DNA of 48,380 bases, taken from positions 1 through 48,380 of the forward strand of contig JABABU010000019.1 in the NCBI GenBank assembly GCA_014238065.1, read 5' to 3'. The stretch comes from Actinomycetota bacterium (lineage in GTDB: Bacteria > Actinomycetota > Acidimicrobiia > Acidimicrobiales > Poriferisodalaceae). Made by a program: the position numbers and the translations under genes. Of the stretch, positions 17,126 through 25,238 are shown in pieces. How positions within the stretch are numbered: the stretch's first letter is position 1; each line of letters begins with the position of its first letter. The notes under the pieces were generated by a model, which was given only the letters and a program-made list of their open reading frames with translations, had not been told where the DNA came from and did not search any database.

Positions 17126-19152
17126 GGGACCTTTTTAGCCGAAGCCGGCTTCTCCGCTCTCAGGAGGTCGGCAAGAGCGATTCGCGATCGGTGATGGCCT
17201 GCAACCGGTCGGTGGCTTGCTGCTGCCATCATCAGTCCGCCGACCAGGGCCAAGAAGGCGCCGACACCGACGACGATCCTCTGGTCGTGGACGCGAACGA
17301 GACTGGCGATCCACGCAGTTGAGACAGCCGCAGCCGCTACGGCGAATGCCAGGCTCGCGATCGATAAGGACTGGTGCGAGCGGTCACCTCGGGTTCGGAG
17401 CGCTGCAGCGAGCGTGACCAGAGCCCCGATACCTGCTGTGAGAACGATCCAGCCAAGCCCAGTCCCGCGTGAGGTGAAGCCATCATGAACGAGAGGCTCG
17501 ACGAAGTCGATCTGTGCCATCAACGTCATGAAGTCCGATGATGCCTTGGCGGCAGTCGCAGGATCGGCCGCCAGTTCGAGTAGCCGGTCGAGTTGGGCCT
17601 GGACCTCAGGGGTGATGACCGGCTCTTCCCTCGCATCGAACGTCCAACCGGAGAGGCCTCCGACGAGCAGGATCGCGAACCCCCACGCGGCAGTCGCGAT
17701 CCTCCACCAGCCGCCCCTGCGGGCTGCGTCGGAAGTGAACGGCGATTGACGGACCCAGTTTGCTGAAGCGACCAAGCACACGATCGCGGCCGCTAGCGCG
17801 ATGAAGAGCCCTACACCGGTGTCGACGTTCGCGACTGCCTCGTGAGGGCTGAGGAATGCGTAGGCGCCAGCAGTGGAGAGGGCCGCGGCTGCGAAGACAA
17901 CCGCCGAATCGGGTGAGAGCCAGCGAGTGTGCACCTCTGCCTTTCCGAGGTTCGCTGCCGAGATCACAACGGTTGCAGCGCCACAGAGCAGCACGACCAG
18001 GCCGAAACACGACCCCCCCGATGCAGCCAGCCCGTCGAATGATCGACCGGCGAGATCGATGTCGGCCGTTCTGGTGTGCGAGCTGACTCGTGATCCGCTC
18101 GTACTCCACGGCATGAACGCCGTAGCGACGACCATCGTGACGCCGGCTACGCCCGCCACGGTGGCCCACTTGTTCTCTTCATCGGTTGGTGGTACCGGGA
18201 TTGTTCCGTCGGCAACGCGCACCCTTCGTGGCGAACGAGGCTGTGTCAGTCGGTCGAGAATCAGCGCCACGATCACGAACGCGGCGCCGCTAGCGACGAC
18301 CTGCGGCATCCCGACGCTGGTGAGGCCCCTGAAGAGGAGTTTGCCGAGTCCTCCACCCCCGAGCAGGGCAGCGATGGCGTGCATCGAAAGGGCGAGGATC
18401 AGGGTCTGGTTGATCCCGGCCAGGATCGCCGGCTGAGCGAGCGGTACGTAGATGTCTCTCGTCATCTGCCAGCGACTCGCTCCGAACGCTCTTCCCGCCT
18501 CGATCACGTCCTGGGGCAACTCTCTGACGCCGAGGTTGGTGATGCGAACAAGGCCGGGCATGGAGTAGATGAGCGTGACCAACGTGGCTCCGGTGTTGCC
18601 GAGACCGAAGAAGAACAGGAACGGCAGCAAGTAGACGAACGGGTGCACAACCTGCATGGCGTCGAGCACACCCCGCATCACTCGCCACAGAGGGTCGGAC
18701 CTCGCGCACGCCACTCCGAGCGGAATGCCGATGAGCGCACACAGCGACAACGTGACCGTCATGACGCCGAGGGTGTGCGCCGTTTCGATCCAGTAGTCGT
18801 CGCCGAGCAACCCACACACGATGAGTCCGAGAGCGGACATCGAGCCGACGAGCGGACCCCGCAGTCGCCAGCCGATCAGCCCGATACCGATCACGATCCA
18901 AAACCATGAGACCCGGGTGAAGAAGCCTTCGACGACGAGTTCGAGCAGCACGTCGACTGGCTTTGCGATCCATCGCAGTAGAGGGATCTTCGCCGTATCG
19001 CTGTCGCCGAGGTTGACGTCGATCCAGTCGATCATCTGATCGGCCCACTCGCCGAACGGAATCTCGAATTGGCCGAGCCAGTCGTTGTGCCGATAGTCGT
19101 CAGGAGGAGGAAGCCTTGGCTCCTTGATCTGGATTTGTGCGAGTGCTGTCAC
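17122..19152 (-). CDS. ProW-type ABC permease with extra C-terminal membrane domain (copy 1)
   Basis: 676 residues. Residues about 50-325 are a betaine/proline-type BPD permease domain with the EAA-loop region (DVIEAGRAFGASRWQMTRDI) and LSMHAIAALLGGGGLGKLL. The N-terminal segment FEIPFGEWADQMIDWID is typical of ProW. The second half adds about 330 residues with several further membrane helices, not part of standard ProW (about 350 aa in E. coli). A closely similar fusion is encoded at 41-43 kb, where it sits with ATPase and binding protein; this copy has neither beside it. The GTG at 19152 gives V-T-A-L-A-Q. First gene of an operon with the P450. Confidence 0.85.
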   Translation of the reverse strand: MTALAQIQIKEPRLPPPDDYRHNDWLGQFEIPFGEWADQMIDWIDVNLGDSDTAKIPLLRWIAKPVDVLLELVVEGFFTRVSWFWIVIGIGLIGWRLRGPLVGSMSALGLIVCGLLGDDYWIETAHTLGVMTVTLSLCALIGIPLGVACARSDPLWRVMRGVLDAMQVVHPFVYLLPFLFFFGLGNTGATLVTLIYSMPGLVRITNLGVRELPQDVIEAGRAFGASRWQMTRDIYVPLAQPAILAGINQTLILALSMHAIAALLGGGGLGKLLFRGLTSVGMPQVVASGAAFVIVALILDRLTQPRSPRRVRVADGTIPVPPTDEENKWATVAGVAGVTMVVATAFMPWSTSGSRVSSHTRTADIDLAGRSFDGLAASGGSCFGLVVLLCGAATVVISAANLGKAEVHTRWLSPDSAVVFAAAALSTAGAYAFLSPHEAVANVDTGVGLFIALAAAIVCLVASANWVRQSPFTSDAARRGGWWRIATAAWGFAILLVGGLSGWTFDAREEPVITPEVQAQLDRLLELAADPATAAKASSDFMTLMAQIDFVEPLVHDGFTSRGTGLGWIVLTAGIGALVTLAAALRTRGDRSHQSLSIASLAFAVAAAAVSTAWIASLVRVHDQRIVVGVGAFLALVGGLMMAAASHRPVAGHHRSRIALADLLRAEKPASAKKVP

Positions 19153-19229
19153 TGCACGCCCCCGACGTCCGGTGGATGACCGTAGCCCGAACGCGGCACT
19201 TCGGTCGGTGTCGCACTACGTTCGAGCAG

Positions 19230-20354
19230 ATGGAATTCGACCTCTTCGTCTACTCGACGATCGGTAGGCGCCATGAGCTCGAGCAGGGCATGGCTGGCCA
19301 TCGCAACGATCTCTATCAGCGCATGCTCGCCGAGCTGGGCGAGTACGTGCGGTTCGCGGACGATGCCGGATATGCAGGCTTTGGCCACCCGGAGCACCAC
19401 CTCCAGATCGAAGGTTTCGAGATCTCGAACGATCCGAAGTTGCTGTCGATGTGGCTCGGGCAGCACAGAGAGCAGCTCAAGATCATCACCTGTGGGTTCG
19501 TGTCGACCACCCACAATCCGCTGCGTGTCGCCGAGGACATTGCAACGCTCGATCACATGCACCAAGGCAAATTCGGTGTCGGTCTCGTGCGTGGCTACCA
19601 AGCCCGCTGGGTCGAGAATCTCAAGGTTCGCAACGATCTCAACGCAGTTGGTCCGTGGAACAAGGGTGGGCCAGCTGATGAGATGAACCGGCGCTACTTC
19701 GAGGAGTTCGTCGATGTTGTAGCGAAGGCCCTGACCACCCCCACGTTTTCCCACGACGGCGAGTTCTGGAAGTTCCCGAACCTCGAGACCAACCCGCACG
19801 ATCATCCCGTGTACCGCCTGTACGGCGAAGGTGTCGACGACGACATGACGATCCGCGAGGTCGGCATTGCACCGCGTCCGTACCAGGATCCGCATCCGCA
19901 GTTCTATGGTGGCTTCACCGGGTCGATGAGCACGGCGCAGTTCTGGGCGAAGTATGGCGGCAAGGTGATCGCGCTCAGCTCGAATCTCGAGTTCTGCCAG
20001 GCGCTGTGGTCCTCCTATGAGGAGTCGGCGGCCGACTATGGGCGAACTGTCGCTCCTGGCGATCAGGCCTGCTGGGGTGGTGTGATGATCTGCGCCGAGA
20101 CCGATCAGGAGGCATGGGAGCAGTTCAAGGACTGGGAGTGGTTTTGGAATCTGTGGGCGGTTTCGTTCGGTCAGCCGATGCCCATGACGTTGGTCGGGAG
20201 CCCAGACACCATCAGCGCGCACATCGAACGGGCAGCTGAGGCGGTTCCGATCAATGAGTGTGTCATGCTCATCCCACAGGGGCTGCACACACGTGATCAG
20301 GTGCTGTCGAGTCTCGATCTGTTCGCGACACAGGTCATGCCGCGTTTCCGGTGA
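19230..20354 (+). CDS. LLM-class flavin-dependent monooxygenase
   Basis: 374 residues of the bacterial-luciferase-like TIM-barrel family, using FMNH2 or F420. The start MEFDLFVYST is the usual first strand. FADDAGYAGFGHPEHHL near residue 45, VSTTHNPLRVAEDIATLDHM near 95 and GKFGVGLVRGYQ near 115 are family patterns, and FYGGFTGSMSTAQFWAKYG is the late barrel strand. Upstream in-frame sequence overlaps the divergent permease leader and lacks homology, so I prefer the ATG at 19230. It leads a three-gene operon with 4-bp overlaps. Donor flavin and substrate are undetermined. Confidence 0.88.
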   Translation: MEFDLFVYSTIGRRHELEQGMAGHRNDLYQRMLAELGEYVRFADDAGYAGFGHPEHHLQIEGFEISNDPKLLSMWLGQHREQLKIITCGFVSTTHNPLRVAEDIATLDHMHQGKFGVGLVRGYQARWVENLKVRNDLNAVGPWNKGGPADEMNRRYFEEFVDVVAKALTTPTFSHDGEFWKFPNLETNPHDHPVYRLYGEGVDDDMTIREVGIAPRPYQDPHPQFYGGFTGSMSTAQFWAKYGGKVIALSSNLEFCQALWSSYEESAADYGRTVAPGDQACWGGVMICAETDQEAWEQFKDWEWFWNLWAVSFGQPMPMTLVGSPDTISAHIERAAEAVPINECVMLIPQGLHTRDQVLSSLDLFATQVMPRFR

Positions 20355-20815
20355 CACTGACCGTCCGCGACTTCACGGCAGGGGATCAGGCCGAGGTCCG
20401 GGAACTCGTTCTGCAGGGGCTAGGTGACCACTGGGGGACCATCGAGGCCTGGCGCAACCCCGATCTCGACGACATCGCCGCCAGCTACGCCGGCGGTCGC
20501 ACAGTGGTGGTCGAACACGACGGGGTCATCGTCGCGACGGGGACCTTGATGCCACTTGAGGAGGGGGTCGCCGAGGTCGTGCGCATGTCGGTCGTTCGTG
20601 CCGACCGGCGCGGCGGTCTGGGCAGGGCCGTGTTGAACGAGTTGGTCGCGACGGCGCGAGCGTGGGGTATGGCGAAGGTGATCCTCGAAACGACCTCGGC
20701 GTGGACCGAGGTGGTTTCGTTCTACGTCGCATGCGGCTTTCGCATCGCCCACACAGACATGACTGAGTACGGTGATGCCACCTGGTTTGAACTCGTGATC
20801 GGAGAAGCGCCATGA
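20351..20815 (+). CDS. GNAT family N-acetyltransferase
   Basis: 154 residues. The acetyl-CoA-binding motif A is VVRADRRGGLGRAVLNELVA (about residues 76-95), preceded by strand VRMSVV, with the later AKVILETTSAWTEVVSFYVACGF strand and helix typical of GNAT enzymes. It acetylates an amine, unidentified. GTG start overlapping the LLM gene's stop; its own stop overlaps the next ATG. This context with an arsenic-related-looking VOC protein might suggest detoxification, but that is only a hint. Confidence 0.87.
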   Translation: MTLTVRDFTAGDQAEVRELVLQGLGDHWGTIEAWRNPDLDDIAASYAGGRTVVVEHDGVIVATGTLMPLEEGVAEVVRMSVVRADRRGGLGRAVLNELVATARAWGMAKVILETTSAWTEVVSFYVACGFRIAHTDMTEYGDATWFELVIGEAP

Positions 20816-21222
20816 AGCGGATGCACATCGGTCTGAAGGTCGCCGACATCGAAGAATCGGTCGATTTCTACTCCCGGATGTTCGGCCAGGAGCCGACCCT
20901 GCAGCGCGACGACTACGCCAAGTGGATGCTCGACGATCCGTATGTGAACTTCAGCATCGATGTCCACGGCGTCGGCCCTGTTGGGTCAGCGCACTACGGC
21001 GTCCAGGTCGAGTCCAGTGATGCGTTGGCGGCGGCGCGGGCGCACATCGACGAAGTCGGCATCGACCGTGACGACCAGAACGATCTGATCTGCGGGTACC
21101 AGTTGCAGCACAAGTCATGGATACGTGATCCGCACGGCGTCCCATGGGAAACGTTCTTCACCGAGGGCGTGGTCGAAGGTTCGTCGTATGGCAGCGAGGA
21201 CATGCCCGAGTGTGGCTGCTGA
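20812..21222 (+). CDS. ArsI/CadI-like VOC protein with altered thiol pair
   Basis: 136 residues resembling ArsI C-As lyase/CadI proteins: KRMHIGLKVADIEESVDFYS, AKWMLDDPYVNFSI, then HYGVQVESSD and SWIRDPHGVPWETFF. Probable metal ligands are His5, His61 and Glu113. ArsI enzymes use a vicinal Cys-Cys to hold trivalent organoarsenicals; here the aligned residues are Cys94-Gly95. Two further Cys are at 134 and 136 (CGC end), which could compensate. It may therefore be a relative with another substrate. No ars operon genes are near. Last gene of the LLM-GNAT-VOC operon. Confidence 0.78.
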   Translation: MKRMHIGLKVADIEESVDFYSRMFGQEPTLQRDDYAKWMLDDPYVNFSIDVHGVGPVGSAHYGVQVESSDALAAARAHIDEVGIDRDDQNDLICGYQLQHKSWIRDPHGVPWETFFTEGVVEGSSYGSEDMPECGC

Positions 21223-21256
21223 GCCTCCGGACGATCGACGGAGGGGCGCGTCAGCA

Positions 21257-22204
21257 TCAGTCAAAGGGATAGACGCCGGGTGCTGGCACGAAATTGTCGG
21301 TGATGCCACGCATACCCGATCGTGCCATTGCCACCCACGACTCCCGTGGGCTCGCGCCCATGTGCGGTAGGGCAATGACGTTTGGGTGGTTCGTGAGCTC
21401 TGGATTGTTCACGGGCTCCTCGTGGAAGACGTCGAATCCGGCGCCGGTGATGCTGCCGTCGTTCAGCTTCCGAAGCAGCGCGGCCTCGTCCACGATCGAG
21501 CCCCGAGCGGTGTTGACGAGGAACATGCCGGGCCGGAGCTTTTCCATGACGTCGGCTGAGTACATCCCGATCGTGGTGGAGCTGCGGGGAAGGTGGAGCG
21601 AGATCACCTCGGACTCGGCCCACAGCTGCTCGGGGGAGACAGCGGTGACACCGTACTGCTCGAAGAACTCCGCGTAGTCCTCTCGATCGCAGCCGAGGAT
21701 GTGCACGCCGAAGGGTTGCAGCAGCTTGACCGTCTCCTTGCCGATGTTCCCGACACCGTGGATGCCGACGGTTCGCCCCCTCAGCAGCGATCCTCGTGCT
21801 GGAGCTTCCCAGTTGCCTTTGCGCATCTGGACATTCGCCCAGTTGGCGTGCCGCATGAGGTCGAGCATCAGACACATTGCCAGTTCGGACACGGCGTGTT
21901 TGTTGACGCCGGGAACCCAGCCCATCCTGATGCCTCGTTCGTGCATGAGCGCGGGGTCGAGGTGGTCGACGCCGGCCGAGCAGCAGGCGAGGATCTTCAG
22001 GTCCGGCAACGCGTCGAGGACTCGTTTCGAGTACTTCTCGACGCCGATGACTGCGATCTCGTGACCGGTGAGGAACTCGATGATCTCGTCCTCGGATCGC
22101 ATGAAGCGGTCTGCGATCTTGGCATCGGGATACTGGGCGAGCAGCTCTGCTTTCACCTCCGGAAGGGCTGCGAAGAGTCTGCTGGTGACGGCGACACGTG
22201 GCAT
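21257..22204 (-). CDS. D-isomer-specific 2-hydroxyacid dehydrogenase
   Basis: 315 residues starting MPRVAVTSRLFAALPEVK. The NAD(P)-binding fold is VGIHGVGNIGKETVKLLQPF near residue 140. Catalytic residues show in NTARGSIVDEAAL (Arg) and LPHMGASPRES (His). It interconverts a 2-oxo acid and a D-2-hydroxy acid with NAD(P)H. The frame is open upstream to 22468, but that part overlaps ridA and is non-homologous; ATG 22204 starts at the first family strand. Divergent from ridA with only 22 bp between them, so they share a control region. Confidence 0.9.
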   Translation of the reverse strand: MPRVAVTSRLFAALPEVKAELLAQYPDAKIADRFMRSEDEIIEFLTGHEIAVIGVEKYSKRVLDALPDLKILACCSAGVDHLDPALMHERGIRMGWVPGVNKHAVSELAMCLMLDLMRHANWANVQMRKGNWEAPARGSLLRGRTVGIHGVGNIGKETVKLLQPFGVHILGCDREDYAEFFEQYGVTAVSPEQLWAESEVISLHLPRSSTTIGMYSADVMEKLRPGMFLVNTARGSIVDEAALLRKLNDGSITGAGFDVFHEEPVNNPELTNHPNVIALPHMGASPRESWVAMARSGMRGITDNFVPAPGVYPFD

Positions 22205-22226
22205 GTCATGACCATATTCTCTCGAG

Positions 22227-22607
22227 ATGCGTAACTCATTGTCATCAGCCACAGCAACCGCGGTCGGGCCGTACAGCCACGGCATCGCGAGTGACCCGTT
22301 CGTGTTCTTGTCTGGCCAGACGCCTCTCGATCCTTCAACCGGAAAGTTGGCCGGTGGTGGCATCGGGGCGCAGACAGCACAGTGTTTCGCCAACCTGTTC
22401 GGCGTGTTGGCCGACGACGCCCTCGACGAGGCTGATGTCGTGAAGGTGAACGTGTTCCTCACCGACATGGATGACTTCGCGGCGATGAACGAGGTCTACG
22501 CCCAGCGGTTCTCCGAGCCGTTCCCCGCCCGCACCACGATCGGCGTAGCGGCCTTGCCCCTCGCCGCCTCGGTCGAGATCGAACTCATCGCCCGCCGTCG
22601 GGGGTGA
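22227..22607 (+). CDS. ridA: RidA family deaminase
   Basis: 126 residues. AVGPYSHGIASDPFVFLSGQ, then MNEVYAQRFSEPFPARTTIG with the catalytic-site Arg, and a final VEIELIARR strand are RidA/YjgF signatures. It hydrolyses reactive enamine/imine intermediates made by PLP enzymes, releasing ammonia and a 2-oxo acid. The ATG overlaps no other gene. Its divergent partner is a 2-oxo/hydroxy-acid dehydrogenase, which could use such a product. Confidence 0.9.
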   Translation: MRNSLSSATATAVGPYSHGIASDPFVFLSGQTPLDPSTGKLAGGGIGAQTAQCFANLFGVLADDALDEADVVKVNVFLTDMDDFAAMNEVYAQRFSEPFPARTTIGVAALPLAASVEIELIARRRG

Positions 22608-22692
22608 CGAAGGCGATCAGCCCCGATGCAGTACCGACCTCGTTACGGCACCACCATCTCGCGTGTCTGCACAACGATCGGCGCGGCCTTTG

Positions 22693-23964
22693 TCAGGGGA
22701 GTGACGGCTGCGGTTCTGTCGCCTTGCCGGCGCCGACACGTTGGATTGTGCCATCAGACTCACGGCGGCGGACCTCGAGGGGAACCTCTGCGGCCAGCTC
22801 TTCGATGCGTAGACGGTTCGTGACGGGCGCGATTCTTCCCATCGACTTCAGTCCTTCGTATCGGCTCGCGACCGCGTATTTCTTTCTCATCTGGTGCGGC
22901 TGGTAGATGCTCATGTCGTCTGGTGTGACGTCGTGTTCGACGACGAGCGCTCCTTCGGCGACCGCAGCCTCCAACAACTCCTGTCCGACGACTGTTCTGG
23001 CGATGACGGCGTTGGTTCCGGGGTCCGTCTCTGACTCTTCCCTGGTCGGCGACCCACCGATCCACGAGTCGGAGGCGGCGATGTCTGCGCCCTCCCCGAT
23101 TCCGTCTGGGCAGACCTTGCATCGCCACGGCAGCAGCCACTGCGAAGCGTCCTCGCCCCACATGTCGAGGTAGTGGACATCGGTCACCGAGTCGGCGGTC
23201 TCGACCCGAGTCGGACCCGGACATCCATAGCCCCGGTACCGCAACGATGTGACGTCGTCTGGGTCAATATCGATCCGATCGAGGAAGCCGAGCATGCCCG
23301 CTGTCGGCATGTAGCCGCCGCAGACCGGGGTCAGCCAGTACTTCACGAGTTCGTCAACGCGGCCGTCGTGGCGAGCCCAGTTTCTCAGCGCGTCGATGTC
23401 GCAGGGTTTGCCGATGAAGGCAAATGGCTCTGCCCTGTCGAGAACGTCCTTCACATCGATGAGTGGAGCTGTTGGTCCGTAGCGCGAACCAGCTGCGTCG
23501 AACACGTCGGTGTCAGTGAACGACAACACCCGCTCGCCGAAGGCTGGTTCGCTGATCGAGGCCTTTGCGTGAAGGACGAACGAGACTCGTCCACTTGTGA
23601 GCAGGTACTGCCCGAGGGCGGTGAGAACTCCTCCCGTTGCTCCGACGTGACGTACCTCCGGGTCACCGGCCCACGCCCGCACGATGCGCCGCCACGGACC
23701 CCACACGTTGTCGAGTTTCGTGTCGGTCTCGATGAGTCGTTCAGGTAGACCGTCGACTCTGGTGCCGGGACACACGTCGTAGATCGTGTCGACGGTTTCG
23801 TGTGACAGGTCGCCAACGACGATGGGTCGCAGTTCACCGATCCTGGTCTTGGTCACGCCGATCGTCTCTGACCCGGCCACCGCTTGGCAGAGGCCGCATC
23901 CGATGCACAGACCCTGTTCTGCGATCGCGTAGAGGCGTTCGGTCGGGGTGGCTGGGTCACTCAT
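22693..23964 (-). CDS. FrhB/FdhB-type coenzyme F420 hydrogenase/dehydrogenase beta-subunit protein
   Basis: 423 residues. A [4Fe-4S]-type CIGCGLC is at residues 20-26. FIGKPCDIDALRNWAR near residue 185 and YRGYGCPG near 245 are family landmarks, and the CKVCPDGIGEGADIAASDSW segment is the second Fe-S/F420 region. The protein should bind F420 or flavin and pass electrons between F420 and a partner. No hydrogenase or formate dehydrogenase subunit is near, so it is one of the stand-alone actinobacterial types, perhaps a reductase of an unsaturated metabolite. ATG 23964 is well placed. It converges with ridA. Confidence 0.87.
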   Translation of the reverse strand: MSDPATPTERLYAIAEQGLCIGCGLCQAVAGSETIGVTKTRIGELRPIVVGDLSHETVDTIYDVCPGTRVDGLPERLIETDTKLDNVWGPWRRIVRAWAGDPEVRHVGATGGVLTALGQYLLTSGRVSFVLHAKASISEPAFGERVLSFTDTDVFDAAGSRYGPTAPLIDVKDVLDRAEPFAFIGKPCDIDALRNWARHDGRVDELVKYWLTPVCGGYMPTAGMLGFLDRIDIDPDDVTSLRYRGYGCPGPTRVETADSVTDVHYLDMWGEDASQWLLPWRCKVCPDGIGEGADIAASDSWIGGSPTREESETDPGTNAVIARTVVGQELLEAAVAEGALVVEHDVTPDDMSIYQPHQMRKKYAVASRYEGLKSMGRIAPVTNRLRIEELAAEVPLEVRRRESDGTIQRVGAGKATEPQPSLP

Positions 23965-24026
23965 TGGCGCAGTATTCCAGACTTACCTTCTGCCCATCGC
24001 CAGCCTCGGTGCGCGAGGCTGGCAGC

Positions 24027-24212
24027 ATGACCTTCGTCTACCACGTGACGTCCGATGCCGTCGATCCAGCGCCGATCGCTCGGGTCGTGAGTCAGGACGA
24101 CGATGCGAACGGATTACCGAGGAGCACGTCCTGGCTGGGGTTGGTAGTTCTGATCACACTTGGTGTTACTGGTACCGGAGCGCCGCCATTCATCGGTGGC
24201 GGGCCTTTGTGA
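24027..24212 (+). CDS. small putative membrane protein upstream of the 2OG oxygenase
   Basis: 61 codons from the ATG at 24027. The last third is hydrophobic (SWLGLVVLITLGVTGTGAPP), enough for one membrane helix. Its stop shares a base with the oxygenase ATG (TGATG), which would allow translational coupling. The ribosome site is weak (GAGG about 12 bases upstream) and I know no family. It could be chance. Confidence 0.3.
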   Translation: MTFVYHVTSDAVDPAPIARVVSQDDDANGLPRSTSWLGLVVLITLGVTGTGAPPFIGGGPL

Positions 24213-25084
24213 TGGATATACCGCTGGTCGATCTCTCTGATGCAGATGCGGTCGATGCCATCGACACAGCGTGCTGCGAGGTCGGGTTTTTTCGGCTCGT
24301 TGGTCACGGGTTGTGCGATGACGATGGGGCGTCATTGATCGATGCCGCCAGGCAGATCCTGGCGATGACGGCATCTCAGATCGACATGATGCTCGTTGCC
24401 GACGATCCGAACTTCCGTGGCTTCGAGACAGCGGGGGAGCGCCTGGCTTTCGAGATCGGTCGCGAGGGTCTCTCGGAAGGCAGGCAGCTGTACGGTCCGA
24501 ATCGGTGGCCGGAATGCGACTCATCGACCCGTTCGACGATCGAGCGGCACTACGACAGGTGTACTTCGATCGGAGATCGGCTTCTCGCGCTGTTGATCCA
24601 GGCTGGGAGGCTCGGCCCTGAAGTGGAAGGTCGAGAAGTGACCGGTGGGCCGGCGCATCTGCGGTTATGGCGTTATCCGCGTGGCCACATCGACTTGCCG
24701 CCCCACGCCGATCATGGATTTCTGACGTTGCTTGTCGCTCCTGAGGTCGGACTCGAGGTGCAGGCCGCCGACGGGTCGTTCTTCTCGGCGCCCCCTGCCG
24801 GAGGCGAAGAATTGCTCGTGAACGTCGCCCGTCTCCTGGCCTACGCGTCCGGTGACGCATATCTGCCAGCCGTACATCGTGTTCGATCGGACTCCGACGT
24901 CGAACGCTTCAGCGCGCCTTTCTTCCACGCCCCGGCCGACGACCTCCCCATAGCGCCACCGGCCGATGGATCTGGCGAACCGCGAAGTGTCGGCGACTAC
25001 ATCCATTGGGGTTACACGTGGCAGCACCGGGTGAACGCGGGAGCAAGCGTTTCGGATGCAACCCGGGGTGCCCTCGAGATCTGA
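24212..25084 (+). CDS. isopenicillin-N-synthase-like 2-oxoglutarate/Fe(II) oxygenase
   Basis: 290 residues. It begins MDIPLVDLSDADA followed by CCEVGFFRLVGHG, the usual N-terminal domain. Iron ligands are His165-x-Asp167 (PPHADHGFLTLL) and His222 (PAVHRVRS). Arg232 in ERFSAPFF is the 2-oxoglutarate-binding Arg-x-Ser. The triad is intact, so it should hydroxylate, desaturate or demethylate a small molecule. A GTG directly ahead (24209) is an alternative start. It converges with the minus-strand remnant and MmgE/PrpD copy 2. Confidence 0.88.
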   Translation: MDIPLVDLSDADAVDAIDTACCEVGFFRLVGHGLCDDDGASLIDAARQILAMTASQIDMMLVADDPNFRGFETAGERLAFEIGREGLSEGRQLYGPNRWPECDSSTRSTIERHYDRCTSIGDRLLALLIQAGRLGPEVEGREVTGGPAHLRLWRYPRGHIDLPPHADHGFLTLLVAPEVGLEVQAADGSFFSAPPAGGEELLVNVARLLAYASGDAYLPAVHRVRSDSDVERFSAPFFHAPADDLPIAPPADGSGEPRSVGDYIHWGYTWQHRVNAGASVSDATRGALEI

Positions 25085-25133
25085 GGTTCAGTCGAGCCCG
25101 AAGCGGTACGCACAGATAGCTGAAGACCCGACT

Positions 25134-25229
25134 CTCTTGCTCTTCGCCTGGCTCGACGGTTCCCTTCGGGATCTGGACGCCACCGAACGGGCTTTCGAAG
25201 ACGAGGAGATCCTGCGTGCCGCTGCGCTC
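25134..25229 (-). pseudogene. Nudix hydrolase N-terminal remnant
   Basis: Read on the minus strand in the same frame as, and directly after, the MmgE/PrpD stop: TQDLLVFESPFGGVQIPKG continues to TVEPGEEQE. This is the strand-loop that leads into a Nudix box (GxxxxxE), but the REUxEE half never appears and no start is available. I read it as a decayed fragment. Confidence 0.5.
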
Positions 25230-25238
25230 CCGTGCTGG

